Source: Bog-756 sp049521915 (lineage in GTDB: Bacteria; Actinomycetota; Acidimicrobiia; Acidimicrobiales; RAAP-2). From it: a stretch of DNA of 8,961 bases. The notes beneath the pieces were generated by a model. The model was given only the letters and a program-made list of their open reading frames with translations, was not told the origin of the DNA and did not search any database. The DNA lies in NCBI GenBank assembly GCA_049521915.1, contig JBEKOI010000234.1, positions 1-8,961 on the forward strand, in the 5' to 3' direction. A program made the position numbers and the translations under genes. Below, piece by piece: positions 1-5,674 of the stretch (positions are counted from its first letter, which is position 1; each line of letters starts with the position of its first letter).

Positions 1-1
1 C

Positions 2-361
2 CTGCCCGGCAGACCGGGGCTGGGAGGGAGTGATCCCGTGCGGAACCTGGTCGCCTACACATGGCCCACGCCCGGCTTGACCATGGCCACAGCCGAGTGG
101 TTCCACGCCCACGATGTGGCCGCGGTGGCCACGGACACGCTGGTTCTCGAGGTCTATCCCTGTGAATCGGAGGAGCTCTACCTGCCGGTGCACCTCCTCC
201 ATCTGGCGGAGATGGGGATGACCCAAGGCCAGAACTGGTTCCTCGACGAACTGGCCGACGCGTGCGCGGCCGATGGTCGGTACGAGTTCTTGTTGGACGC
301 GACCCCTCTCCCTTTCACCAACGCCCTGGGTTCACCGGTCAATCCGGTGGCGTTGCGCTGA
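2..361 (+). CDS. Cyclase family protein (kynurenine formamidase-like), 3' part only
   Basis: The reading frame is open to the left edge, so only the last 119 residues are visible and the true start lies outside the window. The visible sequence resembles the C-terminal half of the cyclase / kynurenine formamidase-like family, which are metal-dependent amide or ester hydrolases. The supporting stretches are PGLTMATAEWFH, then VAAVATDTLVLEVYP, then the GMTQGQNW helix region, and an ending in ATPLPFTNALGSPVNPVAL. The metal-binding HxGTHxD-type motif expected in this family would be upstream and cannot be checked. A GTG at 38 could serve as a start on paper, but it falls inside the conserved domain and has no ribosome binding site, so I treat it as internal. 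The gene converges on the minus-strand TetR gene with 27 bases between the two stops. Substrate unknown. Confidence 0.8.
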   Translation: MPGRPGLGGSDPVRNLVAYTWPTPGLTMATAEWFHAHDVAAVATDTLVLEVYPCESEELYLPVHLLHLAEMGMTQGQNWFLDELADACAADGRYEFLLDATPLPFTNALGSPVNPVALR

Positions 362-388
362 GGGAACACGACCCCGCGCCCCTACCAG

Positions 389-1312
389 CTACCGCCTGGT
401 CGACGAACTCGGCGGCTTCGACCGGCCCCCGGCCTTGGATGTGACAGCCTTCGCCGAGGCCGCCTTGACCTCTGCGGTACGGGCCGATGCGGCGCCTCCT
501 CCCACCACCGGTCCCGTCCGGGGCAGGAGAGCCTCCGCCCCGGCCACCTGAGCCCCCGCCGGTGCGGCGCGGCCGGTGACCGACCAGTGCAGGAGCCGCG
601 CCTGACTATCGACCAGCGAAGCGGTACGAATGCCCCAGAACTCGAAGCCGTAGCGGTGACCGGCCACCTGGGCCAGCATGGCGATGAGGGTGCCCGCAGC
701 AGCCATCGGATCGGAGCCGGCCGGGGACCCAGAGATTCCGGCGTTGTTGGCAATCACCCGGGCCAGCGTGACGGTCACGGCATTGAGTGCCCGGACCCGC
801 AGGCCCTGGAACCGCAGATCGCCTTCGACCGTGGTCAGCTCGACCACCCGGAACACGGCACGGTTGCGTTCCCAGTACTCCATGAATCCCTCGACCACCG
901 CCACGGCGGTGTCCCACCCGGCTTCCTCCGACCAATCGCCGTCCACCAGCCCGGCCAGGACACCGACCCCTTCGACCAGCTCTTCGGCCAGCACCGTGAT
1001 GGCGCCCTCCACATTCTCGAAGTACTGGTAGAACGTGGCCGGCGAGGTCCCGGCCCGCCGGGCGATGTCGATCACTTTGATCGAGCGCCAAGGAGTGGCC
1101 ACCAGCAGCTCGGCGGTGCACTGCAGAAGCCGTTGCCGGGTGGCCCTGCCCCGGTGACCAGGGATCCGTCCATCGGTGGTGGCGATCAGCTCCGGATCGG
1201 CCTCGGGATCCTCGCTTCCGGGTCCGCCGCCGGCGCCGTCCGACCCCCGATCGTCGGCCCCTACATCGGCGGCCTCCGTGTCGTCGGCCTCCGGATCTTC
1301 GACAATGTGCAT
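389..1312 (-). CDS. TetR/AcrR family transcriptional regulator with acidic N-terminal arm and basic C-terminal tail
   Basis: This is a 307-residue DNA-binding repressor candidate. The TetR N-terminal domain lies at about residues 55-110. Its helix-turn-helix reads IKVIDIARRAGTSPATFYQYF (about 78-98), followed by the usual helix (ENVEGAITVLAEELVEG). The ligand-binding half (about 115-245) is helical and unassigned. Two parts are atypical: an acidic, probably disordered arm at 1-46 that contains EDPEAD twice, and a tail at about 246-307 rich in Ala, Gly, Lys, Ser and Arg. A typical TetR protein is about 190-230 residues, so these arms explain the extra length. The frame stays open upstream to 1705, but that portion runs antisense to the second TetR gene and lacks homology. 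I chose ATG at 1312 because TACCAT (1326-1321 on this strand) lies 8 bases before it, fitting a leaderless transcript. An ATG at 1372 is the main alternative. The gene is divergent from the next TetR gene; autoregulation is inferred. Confidence 0.85.
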   Translation of the reverse strand: MHIVEDPEADDTEAADVGADDRGSDGAGGGPGSEDPEADPELIATTDGRIPGHRGRATRQRLLQCTAELLVATPWRSIKVIDIARRAGTSPATFYQYFENVEGAITVLAEELVEGVGVLAGLVDGDWSEEAGWDTAVAVVEGFMEYWERNRAVFRVVELTTVEGDLRFQGLRVRALNAVTVTLARVIANNAGISGSPAGSDPMAAAGTLIAMLAQVAGHRYGFEFWGIRTASLVDSQARLLHWSVTGRAAPAGAQVAGAEALLPRTGPVVGGGAASARTAEVKAASAKAVTSKAGGRSKPPSSSTRR

Positions 1313-1320
1313 GGCGGACC

Positions 1321-1326
1321 ATGGTA
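1321..1326 (-). promoter_or_regulatory. Candidate -10 box for the minus-strand TetR gene (leaderless)
   Basis: Read on the minus strand this is TACCAT, matching TANNNT, with 8 bases to the ATG at 1312. No Shine-Dalgarno sequence is seen. There is no clear TTGACA-type -35 at 17-19 bases upstream. Confidence 0.4.
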
Positions 1327-1330
1327 CCGA

Positions 1331-1379
1331 GCGTCGACCGGACGTGACGGAGTGTCGACCGGGCCGGGCCATCGACCGG
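1331..1379. repeat. Three direct copies of TCGACCGG in the divergent TetR promoter region (candidate operator)
   Basis: TCGACCGG occurs at 1334-1341, 1355-1362 and 1372-1379. The first two are 21 bases apart, about two helical turns, and the third is 17 bases further on. In the first two the context extends to a shared G-N-GTCGACCGG, which contains the palindrome GTCGAC. The cluster lies just upstream of the minus-strand TetR gene's -10 box and between the divergent regulators, a usual place for TetR operators. Which regulator, if any, binds here cannot be told from the sequence. Confidence 0.4.
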
Positions 1380-1425
1380 GCCGGACCTGCAGAGCAGGGC
1401 CACAATCGGGCCGGAGATCGGATTA

Positions 1426-1444
1426 CCAGGAACGAAACCCCTGG
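1426..1444. promoter_or_regulatory. Short inverted repeat CCAGG-N9-CCTGG before the plus-strand TetR gene
   Basis: CCAGG (1426-1430) and CCTGG (1440-1444) form 5-bp inverted arms that do not extend further in either direction. They cover the -35 to -10 interval of the plus-strand TetR gene, so a repressor bound here would block the promoter. Arms this short can arise by chance in GC-rich DNA. Confidence 0.2.
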
Positions 1445-1448
1445 AGAG

Positions 1449-1454
1449 TAGGGT
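1449..1454 (+). promoter_or_regulatory. Candidate -10 box for the plus-strand TetR gene (leaderless or very short leader)
   Basis: TAGGGT matches TANNNT and lies 8 bases before the ATG at 1463. A GGAG at 1443-1446 is too far from the ATG to be a good ribosome binding site. The two observations together favour a leaderless transcript. Confidence 0.4.
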
Positions 1455-1462
1455 AAAAGCTC

Positions 1463-2077
1463 ATGGCGAACCGTCCGGTGCCCCGCACCTTGACGCGGGC
1501 CCAGCAAGCCCGTCGCCAGCGTGTCGTCGACGCGGCCATGGCCCTTGGGCTCGACGGGGGGTACGAAGCCGTCCAGATGCGCGACGTGGCCTCGAGGGCC
1601 GACGTGGCCATGGGCACCGTGTACCGGTATTTCACCAGCAAAGACCACCTGTTGGCCGCCGCCCTGGTGCACTGGGTCGAGCAGTTGGACAGCCGGCTGG
1701 CCCAACTTCCGGCCCAGGGCGACTCAGCCGCCGTCCGGGTCATGGACGTCCTCGACCGGGCGCTCAGAGCCATGGGCCGTCAGCCCCAGTTGGTCGGCGC
1801 CGTGTTCACCGCCCTCGCCTCCCCGGATCCCGCCGCCATCGAGTGCCAGCAGCAGGTGTCGGTGCTCATGGAGGGGATCATCACCCGGGCCATCGGTGAA
1901 CCCCACCCGCCTGATCTCAGCGATCGCGCCCGCGTGCTCGGTCATGTCTGGTATTCGGCCCTGGTCGGCTGGGTCAACGGCTGGAGCAACATGGGCCGGG
2001 TCCACGATGAGCTCGTCGTCGCCGTCGGGCTGCTCCTGCCGTCCGACATCTATGTCCCAGCCCTCAGCCAGAACTGA
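1463..2077 (+). CDS. TetR family transcriptional regulator (KstR-like N-terminus)
   Basis: This is a 204-residue protein of normal TetR length. After a basic N-terminus (RAQQARRQRVVDAAMALG) comes the helix-turn-helix VQMRDVASRADVAMGTVYRYF at about residues 37-57, then SKDHLLAAALVHW. The GGYEAVQMR...VAMGTVYRYFTSKDHLL pattern resembles the KstR group, which in mycobacteria and rhodococci controls sterol degradation. That likeness is from memory of the motif, and the ligand here is not established. The C-terminal domain (about 70-200) is helical with ASPDPAAIECQQQ and a Trp-rich stretch (VWYSALVGWVNGWSNMG) that may line a ligand pocket. The gene is divergent from the other TetR gene and sits 96 bases before the ABC exporter genes, which it may regulate. 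Confidence 0.88.
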   Translation: MANRPVPRTLTRAQQARRQRVVDAAMALGLDGGYEAVQMRDVASRADVAMGTVYRYFTSKDHLLAAALVHWVEQLDSRLAQLPAQGDSAAVRVMDVLDRALRAMGRQPQLVGAVFTALASPDPAAIECQQQVSVLMEGIITRAIGEPHPPDLSDRARVLGHVWYSALVGWVNGWSNMGRVHDELVVAVGLLLPSDIYVPALSQN

Positions 2078-2106
2078 CCCGCAGCACCGTTCCTTACGTG
2101 CCTTCT

Positions 2107-2123
2107 CCGGGCCTTCCGCCCGG
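2107..2123 (+). terminator. GC hairpin after the plus-strand TetR gene
   Basis: CCGGGC (2107-2112) pairs perfectly with GCCCGG (2118-2123) across a 5-base loop, 30 bases after the TetR stop codon and before the ATPase promoter. No T-run follows, so it is a hairpin of the kind proposed for U-less termination in actinobacteria, or simply a chance GC stem. Confidence 0.3.
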
Positions 2124-2162
2124 GCGCGAACGGCTTGACCATCTGCGGCAGGCCTCACGGGG

Positions 2163-2168
2163 TACCGT
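2163..2168 (+). promoter_or_regulatory. Candidate -10 box for the ABC exporter operon (leaderless)
   Basis: TACCGT matches TANNNT and ends 5 bases before the ATG at 2174. TTGACC at 2135-2140 looks like a -35, but its 22-base spacer is too long for a normal housekeeping promoter, so this pairing is weak. Confidence 0.35.
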
Positions 2169-2173
2169 CTGAC

Positions 2174-3229
2174 ATGCCTTCGGCCATCGAAGTACGGGGA
2201 CTGTCCAAACAGTTCGGACCGGTACGAGCAGTCAACGACCTCAGTTTCGAGGTGGCGCCGGGCCGGGTCACCGGCTTCCTCGGACCCAACGGCTCGGGCA
2301 AGACCACCACGCTGCGCATGCTGCTCGGACTGGTCTCGATCACCGACGGCGCCGCCACCTTCGGCGGGCGCCGCTACGTCGACATCGACAAGCCCATCCA
2401 TCACGTGGGTGCCGTTCTCGAGGCGACCAGCTTCCATCCGAGCCGCCGGGCCGAGGACCATCTGAAGATGGTGGCTCTCGGAGCCGGGATCCCCCGCACC
2501 AGGGTGGACGAGACACTGGCCCTGGTCGGGCTGTCCGACGTCGCCCGCCGCCGCGTGGGCAAGTTCTCACTGGGCATGAGACAACGTCTGCAACTGGCCA
2601 CCGCCCTGCTCGGAGATCCCGAGATCCTGATCCTCGACGAACCCTCCAACGGGCTCGACCCCCAGGGCATCCAGTGGTTGCGCACGTTCATCCGGCATCA
2701 GGCTTCGATCGGGCACGCCGTGCTGGTCTCGTCCCACCTCCTCTCCGAAATGGAGGAGACGGTCGATGACGTGGTCATCATCTCCCACGGGAAGCTCGTT
2801 CTCCAGACCACGCTGGCCGATCTGGCCTCCCAGGCCGGGACCAGCACCGGGTTGCGCATCCGCACACCGGAGCTGCCCCGTCTGATCGGCGTGTTGGACG
2901 CCATCCCCGTGGCCTACCTCCAGACATCGCCCGACACACTGGTCATCGACCGGGCCACGCCCGAGTGGTTCGGGCCACTGGCCGCCCAGCACCAGATCGT
3001 CCTCTACGAGCTCATCCACGAAAGGAGCAGTCTCGAGGAGGTCTTCCTCAGCCTGACCCACGGCTTCGATGCGGCCGATCCGGACCTGGCCGGCGCCAAT
3101 GCCGGCGGCCAGGCTGCCCCGTTCGGCTCGGCGTCGGGCGCTGGATCGGCGTCGGGCGCTGGATCGGCTTCGGGCACTGGATCGGCGTCGGGCGCTGGAT
3201 CGGCTCCGACGCCCGGGGGTGCGGGATGA
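2174..3229 (+). CDS. ABC transporter ATP-binding protein (ABC-2 exporter type) with repeat tail
   Basis: This 351-residue cytoplasmic ATPase powers the membrane protein encoded next. The nucleotide-binding domain covers about residues 4-225. Walker A is GPNGSGKT (37-44), the signature is SLGMRQR (132-138, a variant of LSGGQ usual in ABC-2 exporters), Walker B is LILDEPSNGLDP (152-163), and the switch histidine is H188 in VSSHLLSEMEE. A regulatory-type segment follows, ending in LYELIHERSSLEEVFLSLTHG, the usual end of this family at about residue 300. The last 45 or so residues are extra: a Gly/Ala/Ser tail with four SASG(A/T)G units encoded by an 18-bp tandem repeat. I chose ATG 2174 because conserved sequence starts at once (IEVRGLSKQFG) and a -10 box lies 5 bases before it; the in-frame TTG at 2135 adds nothing conserved. 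The stop overlaps the permease ATG (ATGA), implying translational coupling. Substrate unknown; BcrA/DrrA-like drug or lipid export is the family expectation. Confidence 0.92.
   Translation: MPSAIEVRGLSKQFGPVRAVNDLSFEVAPGRVTGFLGPNGSGKTTTLRMLLGLVSITDGAATFGGRRYVDIDKPIHHVGAVLEATSFHPSRRAEDHLKMVALGAGIPRTRVDETLALVGLSDVARRRVGKFSLGMRQRLQLATALLGDPEILILDEPSNGLDPQGIQWLRTFIRHQASIGHAVLVSSHLLSEMEETVDDVVIISHGKLVLQTTLADLASQAGTSTGLRIRTPELPRLIGVLDAIPVAYLQTSPDTLVIDRATPEWFGPLAAQHQIVLYELIHERSSLEEVFLSLTHGFDAADPDLAGANAGGQAAPFGSASGAGSASGAGSASGTGSASGAGSAPTPGGAG
3128..3199 (+). repeat. 18-bp tandem repeat, four units, at the 3' end of the ATPase gene
   Basis: Four adjoining 18-base units start at 3128, 3146, 3164 and 3182. 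Units 1, 2 and 4 are identical and unit 3 differs at two bases. The length is a multiple of three, and in the ATPase frame each unit encodes SASGAG (unit 3: SASGTG). Unit number could vary between strains without breaking the frame. Confidence 0.95.
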
Positions 3230-4008
3230 TCCCCGGCATCAGGTCGGAACTGCTCAAGATCCGGACGACCGCTATTCCGTGGGTCCTGGCCGGCATCGCC
3301 CTGGTCATCGACGGCCTGCTCATCCTGGTGTACTTCGTGAACCACGGCAATGGCGGTGGCAACGGTAATTCGTTCGGAGTCCAGAACTATCCCCACACGA
3401 CCCAACAGCTGAGAAACCTTCTCGGCTCCGGATTCGAGGGCTACCTCTTCGCCCTCTTGCTCGGGACCCTCATGGTGACCGTCGAATTCCGGCACAAGAC
3501 AGTGACCACCTCGTTCCTCGTGACCCCACACCGACCTCGCTTCGTGGGCGCGAAGCTGATCACCGCCGCCATTCTCGGGGCGTTGCTGGCCGTGCTCATG
3601 CTGGCGGTCACGCTCATCGCCGGCGGTATCACCCTCTCGGCCCAGGGGGGCTCGTTCTCATCCCTGGTGCGACAGATTCCGGCCGTCGCCCCCGGGATGA
3701 TCCTGGTCTTCGCCCTCTTCGCCATCCTGGGTGTCGGCGTCGGGTCGGTCCTCACCAACCAGGTGGCAGCCATCGTCGTGTGCCTCGGTTGGTTCATCAT
3801 CCTGGAAGGCATCCTGGTGAGCCTGGTCCACGGCGCGGCCAGATGGGTCCCCACCGGTGCCGCAACCGCGGCTTCCAACCTGACCCGAGGTCGAGGAGCC
3901 GATTTCGGTCTGTTCAATTGGTGGCAGGGCACGCTGTTGATGTTGGGCTACGGGTTGTTCTTCGCCGCGCTCGGCTCGGTCATCCTGGTGCAACGGGACA
4001 TCACCTGA
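3226..4008 (+). CDS. ABC-2 type transporter permease
   Basis: This is a 260-residue integral membrane protein with about six helices at residues 17-38, 71-87, 111-135, 152-177, 179-201 and 234-256. The first external loop carries a Gly/Asn stretch (HGNGGGNGNSFG, 40-51). After helix 2 comes EFRHKTVTTSFLVTPHR (87-103), which matches the cytoplasmic ATPase-contact segment of ABC-2 permeases (EYRxGT..tLaTPxsR). The ATG overlaps the ATPase stop codon, so the two are almost certainly made together and form a homodimeric-permease exporter. No ribosome binding site is needed with this coupling. Sequence alone does not show what is exported. I chose this start because the repeat-encoded sequence upstream in this frame is not membrane-like and belongs to the ATPase frame. 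Confidence 0.88.
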   Translation: MIPGIRSELLKIRTTAIPWVLAGIALVIDGLLILVYFVNHGNGGGNGNSFGVQNYPHTTQQLRNLLGSGFEGYLFALLLGTLMVTVEFRHKTVTTSFLVTPHRPRFVGAKLITAAILGALLAVLMLAVTLIAGGITLSAQGGSFSSLVRQIPAVAPGMILVFALFAILGVGVGSVLTNQVAAIVVCLGWFIILEGILVSLVHGAARWVPTGAATAASNLTRGRGADFGLFNWWQGTLLMLGYGLFFAALGSVILVQRDIT

Positions 4009-4018
4009 CCTGGATCGG

Positions 4019-4029
4019 TCACCGGGTGA
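4019..4029. promoter_or_regulatory. Perfect palindrome TCACC-G-GGTGA before the PLP lyase gene
   Basis: This 11-base perfect palindrome lies 10 bases after the permease stop, in the -35 region of the proposed PLP lyase promoter. It could be an operator half-site pair. It is short enough to be fortuitous. Confidence 0.25.
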
Positions 4030-4034
4030 AGCGC

Positions 4035-4046
4035 CGGTGTCGACCG
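4035..4046. promoter_or_regulatory. Inverted repeat CGGT-N4-ACCG next to the PLP lyase -10 box
   Basis: CGGT (4035-4038) and ACCG (4043-4046) flank four bases and abut the -10 box. The site contains GTGTCGACCG (4037-4046), a 10-mer that also occurs at 1352-1361 between the two TetR genes. Its placement in the promoter spacer would suit a repressor site. Confidence 0.3.
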
Positions 4047-4052
4047 TAGGAT
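4047..4052 (+). promoter_or_regulatory. Candidate -10 box for the PLP lyase gene (leaderless)
   Basis: TAGGAT lies 6 bases before the GTG at 4059, the expected -10 to transcription-start distance if the transcript begins at the start codon. No Shine-Dalgarno sequence precedes the GTG. This is the clearest leaderless arrangement in the window. A convincing -35 is not visible. Confidence 0.5.
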
Positions 4053-4058
4053 TCGAGC

Positions 4059-5354
4059 GTGCCCGACGCACTCCCTCACCGGCTCCCGTCCCACGGTCTC
4101 GATGCCGACCGGGTGTTGTCCCGGATGGGCGAGTTACGGAACGATGACCGAGATTGGCGGGGAGGCCGCGTGTTCAGCCTGGTCTACTCGGCCGGTGACG
4201 AGGTACACGAGCTCCTGGCTCGGGCCGCCACCATGTACTCGGCCGAGAACGCGCTGAACACCACCGTATTCCCCAGCCTCGAACGGATGCAGCGTGACAT
4301 CCTGAGCATCACCACCGGGCTTCTCGGAGCCGATCGCCTTCCCGTGGAGCAGTCGAGGGGCGTCCGCGGCTATCTCACCTCGGGTGGCACCGAGTCACTG
4401 CTGCAGGCAACCAAGACCGCCCGGGACTGGGGGAGGGCCGCGCCGGGCGTGGCCGACCCGAACATGGTGCTCGCCACCTCGGCCCACGCGGCGTTCGAAA
4501 AAGCGGCCCACTACTTCGACATCGAGTCGCGCCGCATACCGGTCCGGCCCGACTTCTCCGCCGACGTCCACGCCATGGCCGACGCCGTCGACGACTCCAC
4601 CGTGATGATCGTGGGCTCCGCCCCTTCCTATCCCCAGGGGGTCATCGACCCGATCCCCGACCTGGCGGCCCTCGCCCTCGAACGCGGCATCCTGTGCCAT
4701 GTCGATGCCTGTATGGGCGGCTACATCCTCCCGTTCCTCGGCCAGCTCGGGCACGTAACCAAACCGTGGGATCTCTCCGTGCCCGGGGTGACCTCGATCT
4801 CGGCCGACCTCCACAAGTACGGGTACGCATCCAAGGGAGTCTCGGTGATCCTCTACAGCCGGCGCGAGCTGGCCGGCCTCCAGCCGTTCGTGACCTCGAA
4901 CTGGCTCGGTGGCCTCTACGGGTCACCGTCCATGGCGGGCACACGACCAGCGGGGCCGATCGCGGCCGGCTGGGCCGTGCTCCACCACCTGGGTGCCGAC
5001 GGATACCTGCGGTTGGCCGAAGACGCCTACCAGGCAGCATCGGCGCTGCAAACGGCCATCACGGGTATCCCGGGGCTGGCCGTCCGTGGTCACCCGGACG
5101 CCACCGTGTTCGCCTTCGGAGCGGATGCCGATGATGGGCCAGTCGACACCTTCGCACTGGGTGACGCCCTGGCCGAGCGGGGCGGGTGGTTCTTCGACCG
5201 CCAGACCCCGCCGGACAGCCTGCACGCGACCGTGCAGGCCGGACACCGCATCGTCATCGACGAGCTCTGCTCGGACCTGGCCGCGGCAGCCAGCCAGCTG
5301 GCCCTCACCGGAGTCCGGGCCCGGGACCGATCCACGACGTACGGGACGGCGTGA
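4059..5354 (+). CDS. PLP-dependent lyase/decarboxylase, sphingosine-1-phosphate lyase-like
   Basis: This is a 431-residue fold-type I PLP enzyme of the group II decarboxylase / sphingosine-1-phosphate lyase type. Visible cofactor elements are YLTSGGTESLLQA (105-117, phosphate binding), H143 in SAHAAF (stacks on the PLP ring), D216 in HVDACMGGYILPF (bonds the pyridine nitrogen) and K253 in SISADLHKYGYASKG (Schiff-base lysine). The HKYGYASKG pattern and the early FSLVYSAGDEVHELLARAATMYSAENALNTTVFPSL segment fit S1P lyases better than glutamate decarboxylases, where the early region differs. Yeast and animal S1P lyases carry an N-terminal membrane helix, which is absent here, so this enzyme should be soluble. 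The family cleaves phosphorylated long-chain bases to a fatty aldehyde and phosphoethanolamine; the true substrate here is unknown, and other amino-acid decarboxylation is possible. The GTG start is set by the promoter 6 bases upstream. It follows the ABC permease by 50 bases but appears separately transcribed. Confidence 0.88.
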   Translation: MPDALPHRLPSHGLDADRVLSRMGELRNDDRDWRGGRVFSLVYSAGDEVHELLARAATMYSAENALNTTVFPSLERMQRDILSITTGLLGADRLPVEQSRGVRGYLTSGGTESLLQATKTARDWGRAAPGVADPNMVLATSAHAAFEKAAHYFDIESRRIPVRPDFSADVHAMADAVDDSTVMIVGSAPSYPQGVIDPIPDLAALALERGILCHVDACMGGYILPFLGQLGHVTKPWDLSVPGVTSISADLHKYGYASKGVSVILYSRRELAGLQPFVTSNWLGGLYGSPSMAGTRPAGPIAAGWAVLHHLGADGYLRLAEDAYQAASALQTAITGIPGLAVRGHPDATVFAFGADADDGPVDTFALGDALAERGGWFFDRQTPPDSLHATVQAGHRIVIDELCSDLAAAASQLALTGVRARDRSTTYGTA

Positions 5355-5376
5355 TGGCCTGAACCTCTAGCTGCAG

Positions 5377-5425
5377 TCGGGGACCCGGCGAGTCGGGGAC
5401 CCGGCGAGCCCGGGGACCAGGCGAG
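5377..5425. repeat. 16-bp tandem repeat after the PLP lyase gene
   Basis: Two identical 16-base units, TCGGGGACCCGGCGAG, lie at 5377-5392 and 5393-5408. A diverged third copy at 5409-5425 keeps the GGGGACC and GGCGAG cores. The array starts 23 bases after the PLP lyase stop codon. Confidence 0.9.
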
Positions 5426-5429
5426 CCCG

Positions 5430-5526
5430 GGACGGCACCCCGGCGGGCCATCGAGTCGGCGGGGGCCCGGTTGACCCGGCGAGCCGGCAGCCAACCACCT
5501 CGGGACCCCCGGACGGCACCCCGGCG
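5430..5526. repeat. Direct repeat pair GGACGGCACCCCGGCG
   Basis: The same 16-mer occurs at 5430-5445 and 5511-5526, with 65 bases between the copies. The second copy overlaps the start of the 20-base repeat described next, so the elements look nested and not independent. Confidence 0.85.
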
Positions 5527-5539
5527 AGCCGGCAGCCAA
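5475..5539. repeat. 20-bp direct repeat pair ending GAGCCGGCAGCCAA
   Basis: An identical 20-base sequence beginning CCCGGCGAGCC occurs at 5475-5494 and 5520-5539, 45 bases start to start. It shares the CCCGGCGAG core with the 16-bp tandem repeat at 5377-5408, suggesting local duplication and rearrangement of one ancestral element. Confidence 0.85.
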
Positions 5540-5661
5540 GCACCCGGCAGGAGGTTGTGGCAATTGGCCTGGCGGTGGGCAACACTCGTGCACTGGCCCG
5601 AGACCGGCGCGGTCGCAGCGCAACCGGATCGACCCGCAACCGTATCTGGCTATCGATCGCC

Positions 5662-5670
5662 GGGAGGGGG
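5662..5670 (+). promoter_or_regulatory. Ribosome binding site of the MFS gene
   Basis: GGGAGGGGG ends 4 bases before the ATG at 5675. It fixes this ATG as the start even though the frame is open back to 5471, because the upstream part translates only the intergenic repeats. Confidence 0.7.
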
Positions 5671-5674
5671 TGTG

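Larger units (their letters stand above)
5355..5674. other. Gene-free, repeat-filled region between the PLP lyase and MFS genes
   Basis: I see no credible gene on either strand here; the open frames are products of repetitive GC-rich sequence. Bases 5377-5545 are built from recurring GGGACCC / CCCCGGCGAG / GAGCCGGCAG pieces, detailed in separate entries. Bases 5546-5661 are less repetitive and must hold the MFS promoter, but I cannot pick a convincing -35/-10 pair. TATCTG (5643-5648) and TATCGA (5651-5656) are only partial -10 matches. Confidence 0.7.

Noticed and set aside
38..361. Complete 107-residue small gene starting at GTG 38
   Set aside because: The frame is open to the window edge and the sequence matches the C-terminal part of a longer cyclase family protein.
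587..1456. 289-residue plus-strand open frame opposite the minus-strand TetR gene
   Set aside because: It is the complement of a well-supported TetR gene. Its translation is low-complexity and shows no family motif.
389..1705. A 438-residue minus-strand frame that extends the TetR protein upstream by 131 residues
   Set aside because: The extra part runs antisense to the second TetR gene and across the promoter region, has no recognisable domain, and the ATG at 1312 has a fitting -10 box.
2135..2173. Upstream TTG start for the ABC ATPase
   Set aside because: The added 13 residues are not conserved in the family, there is no ribosome binding site, and TTGACC there may be promoter sequence.
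2965..3225. N-terminal extension of the permease back to 2965
   Set aside because: This portion overlaps the ATPase gene in another frame, is Arg/Gly-rich and not membrane-like. The ATG at 3226 sits in the usual ATGA overlap.
5471..5674. N-terminal extension of the MFS protein back to 5471
   Set aside because: The extension translates the intergenic repeats, while a strong ribosome binding site and the typical N-terminus of TM1 mark ATG 5675.
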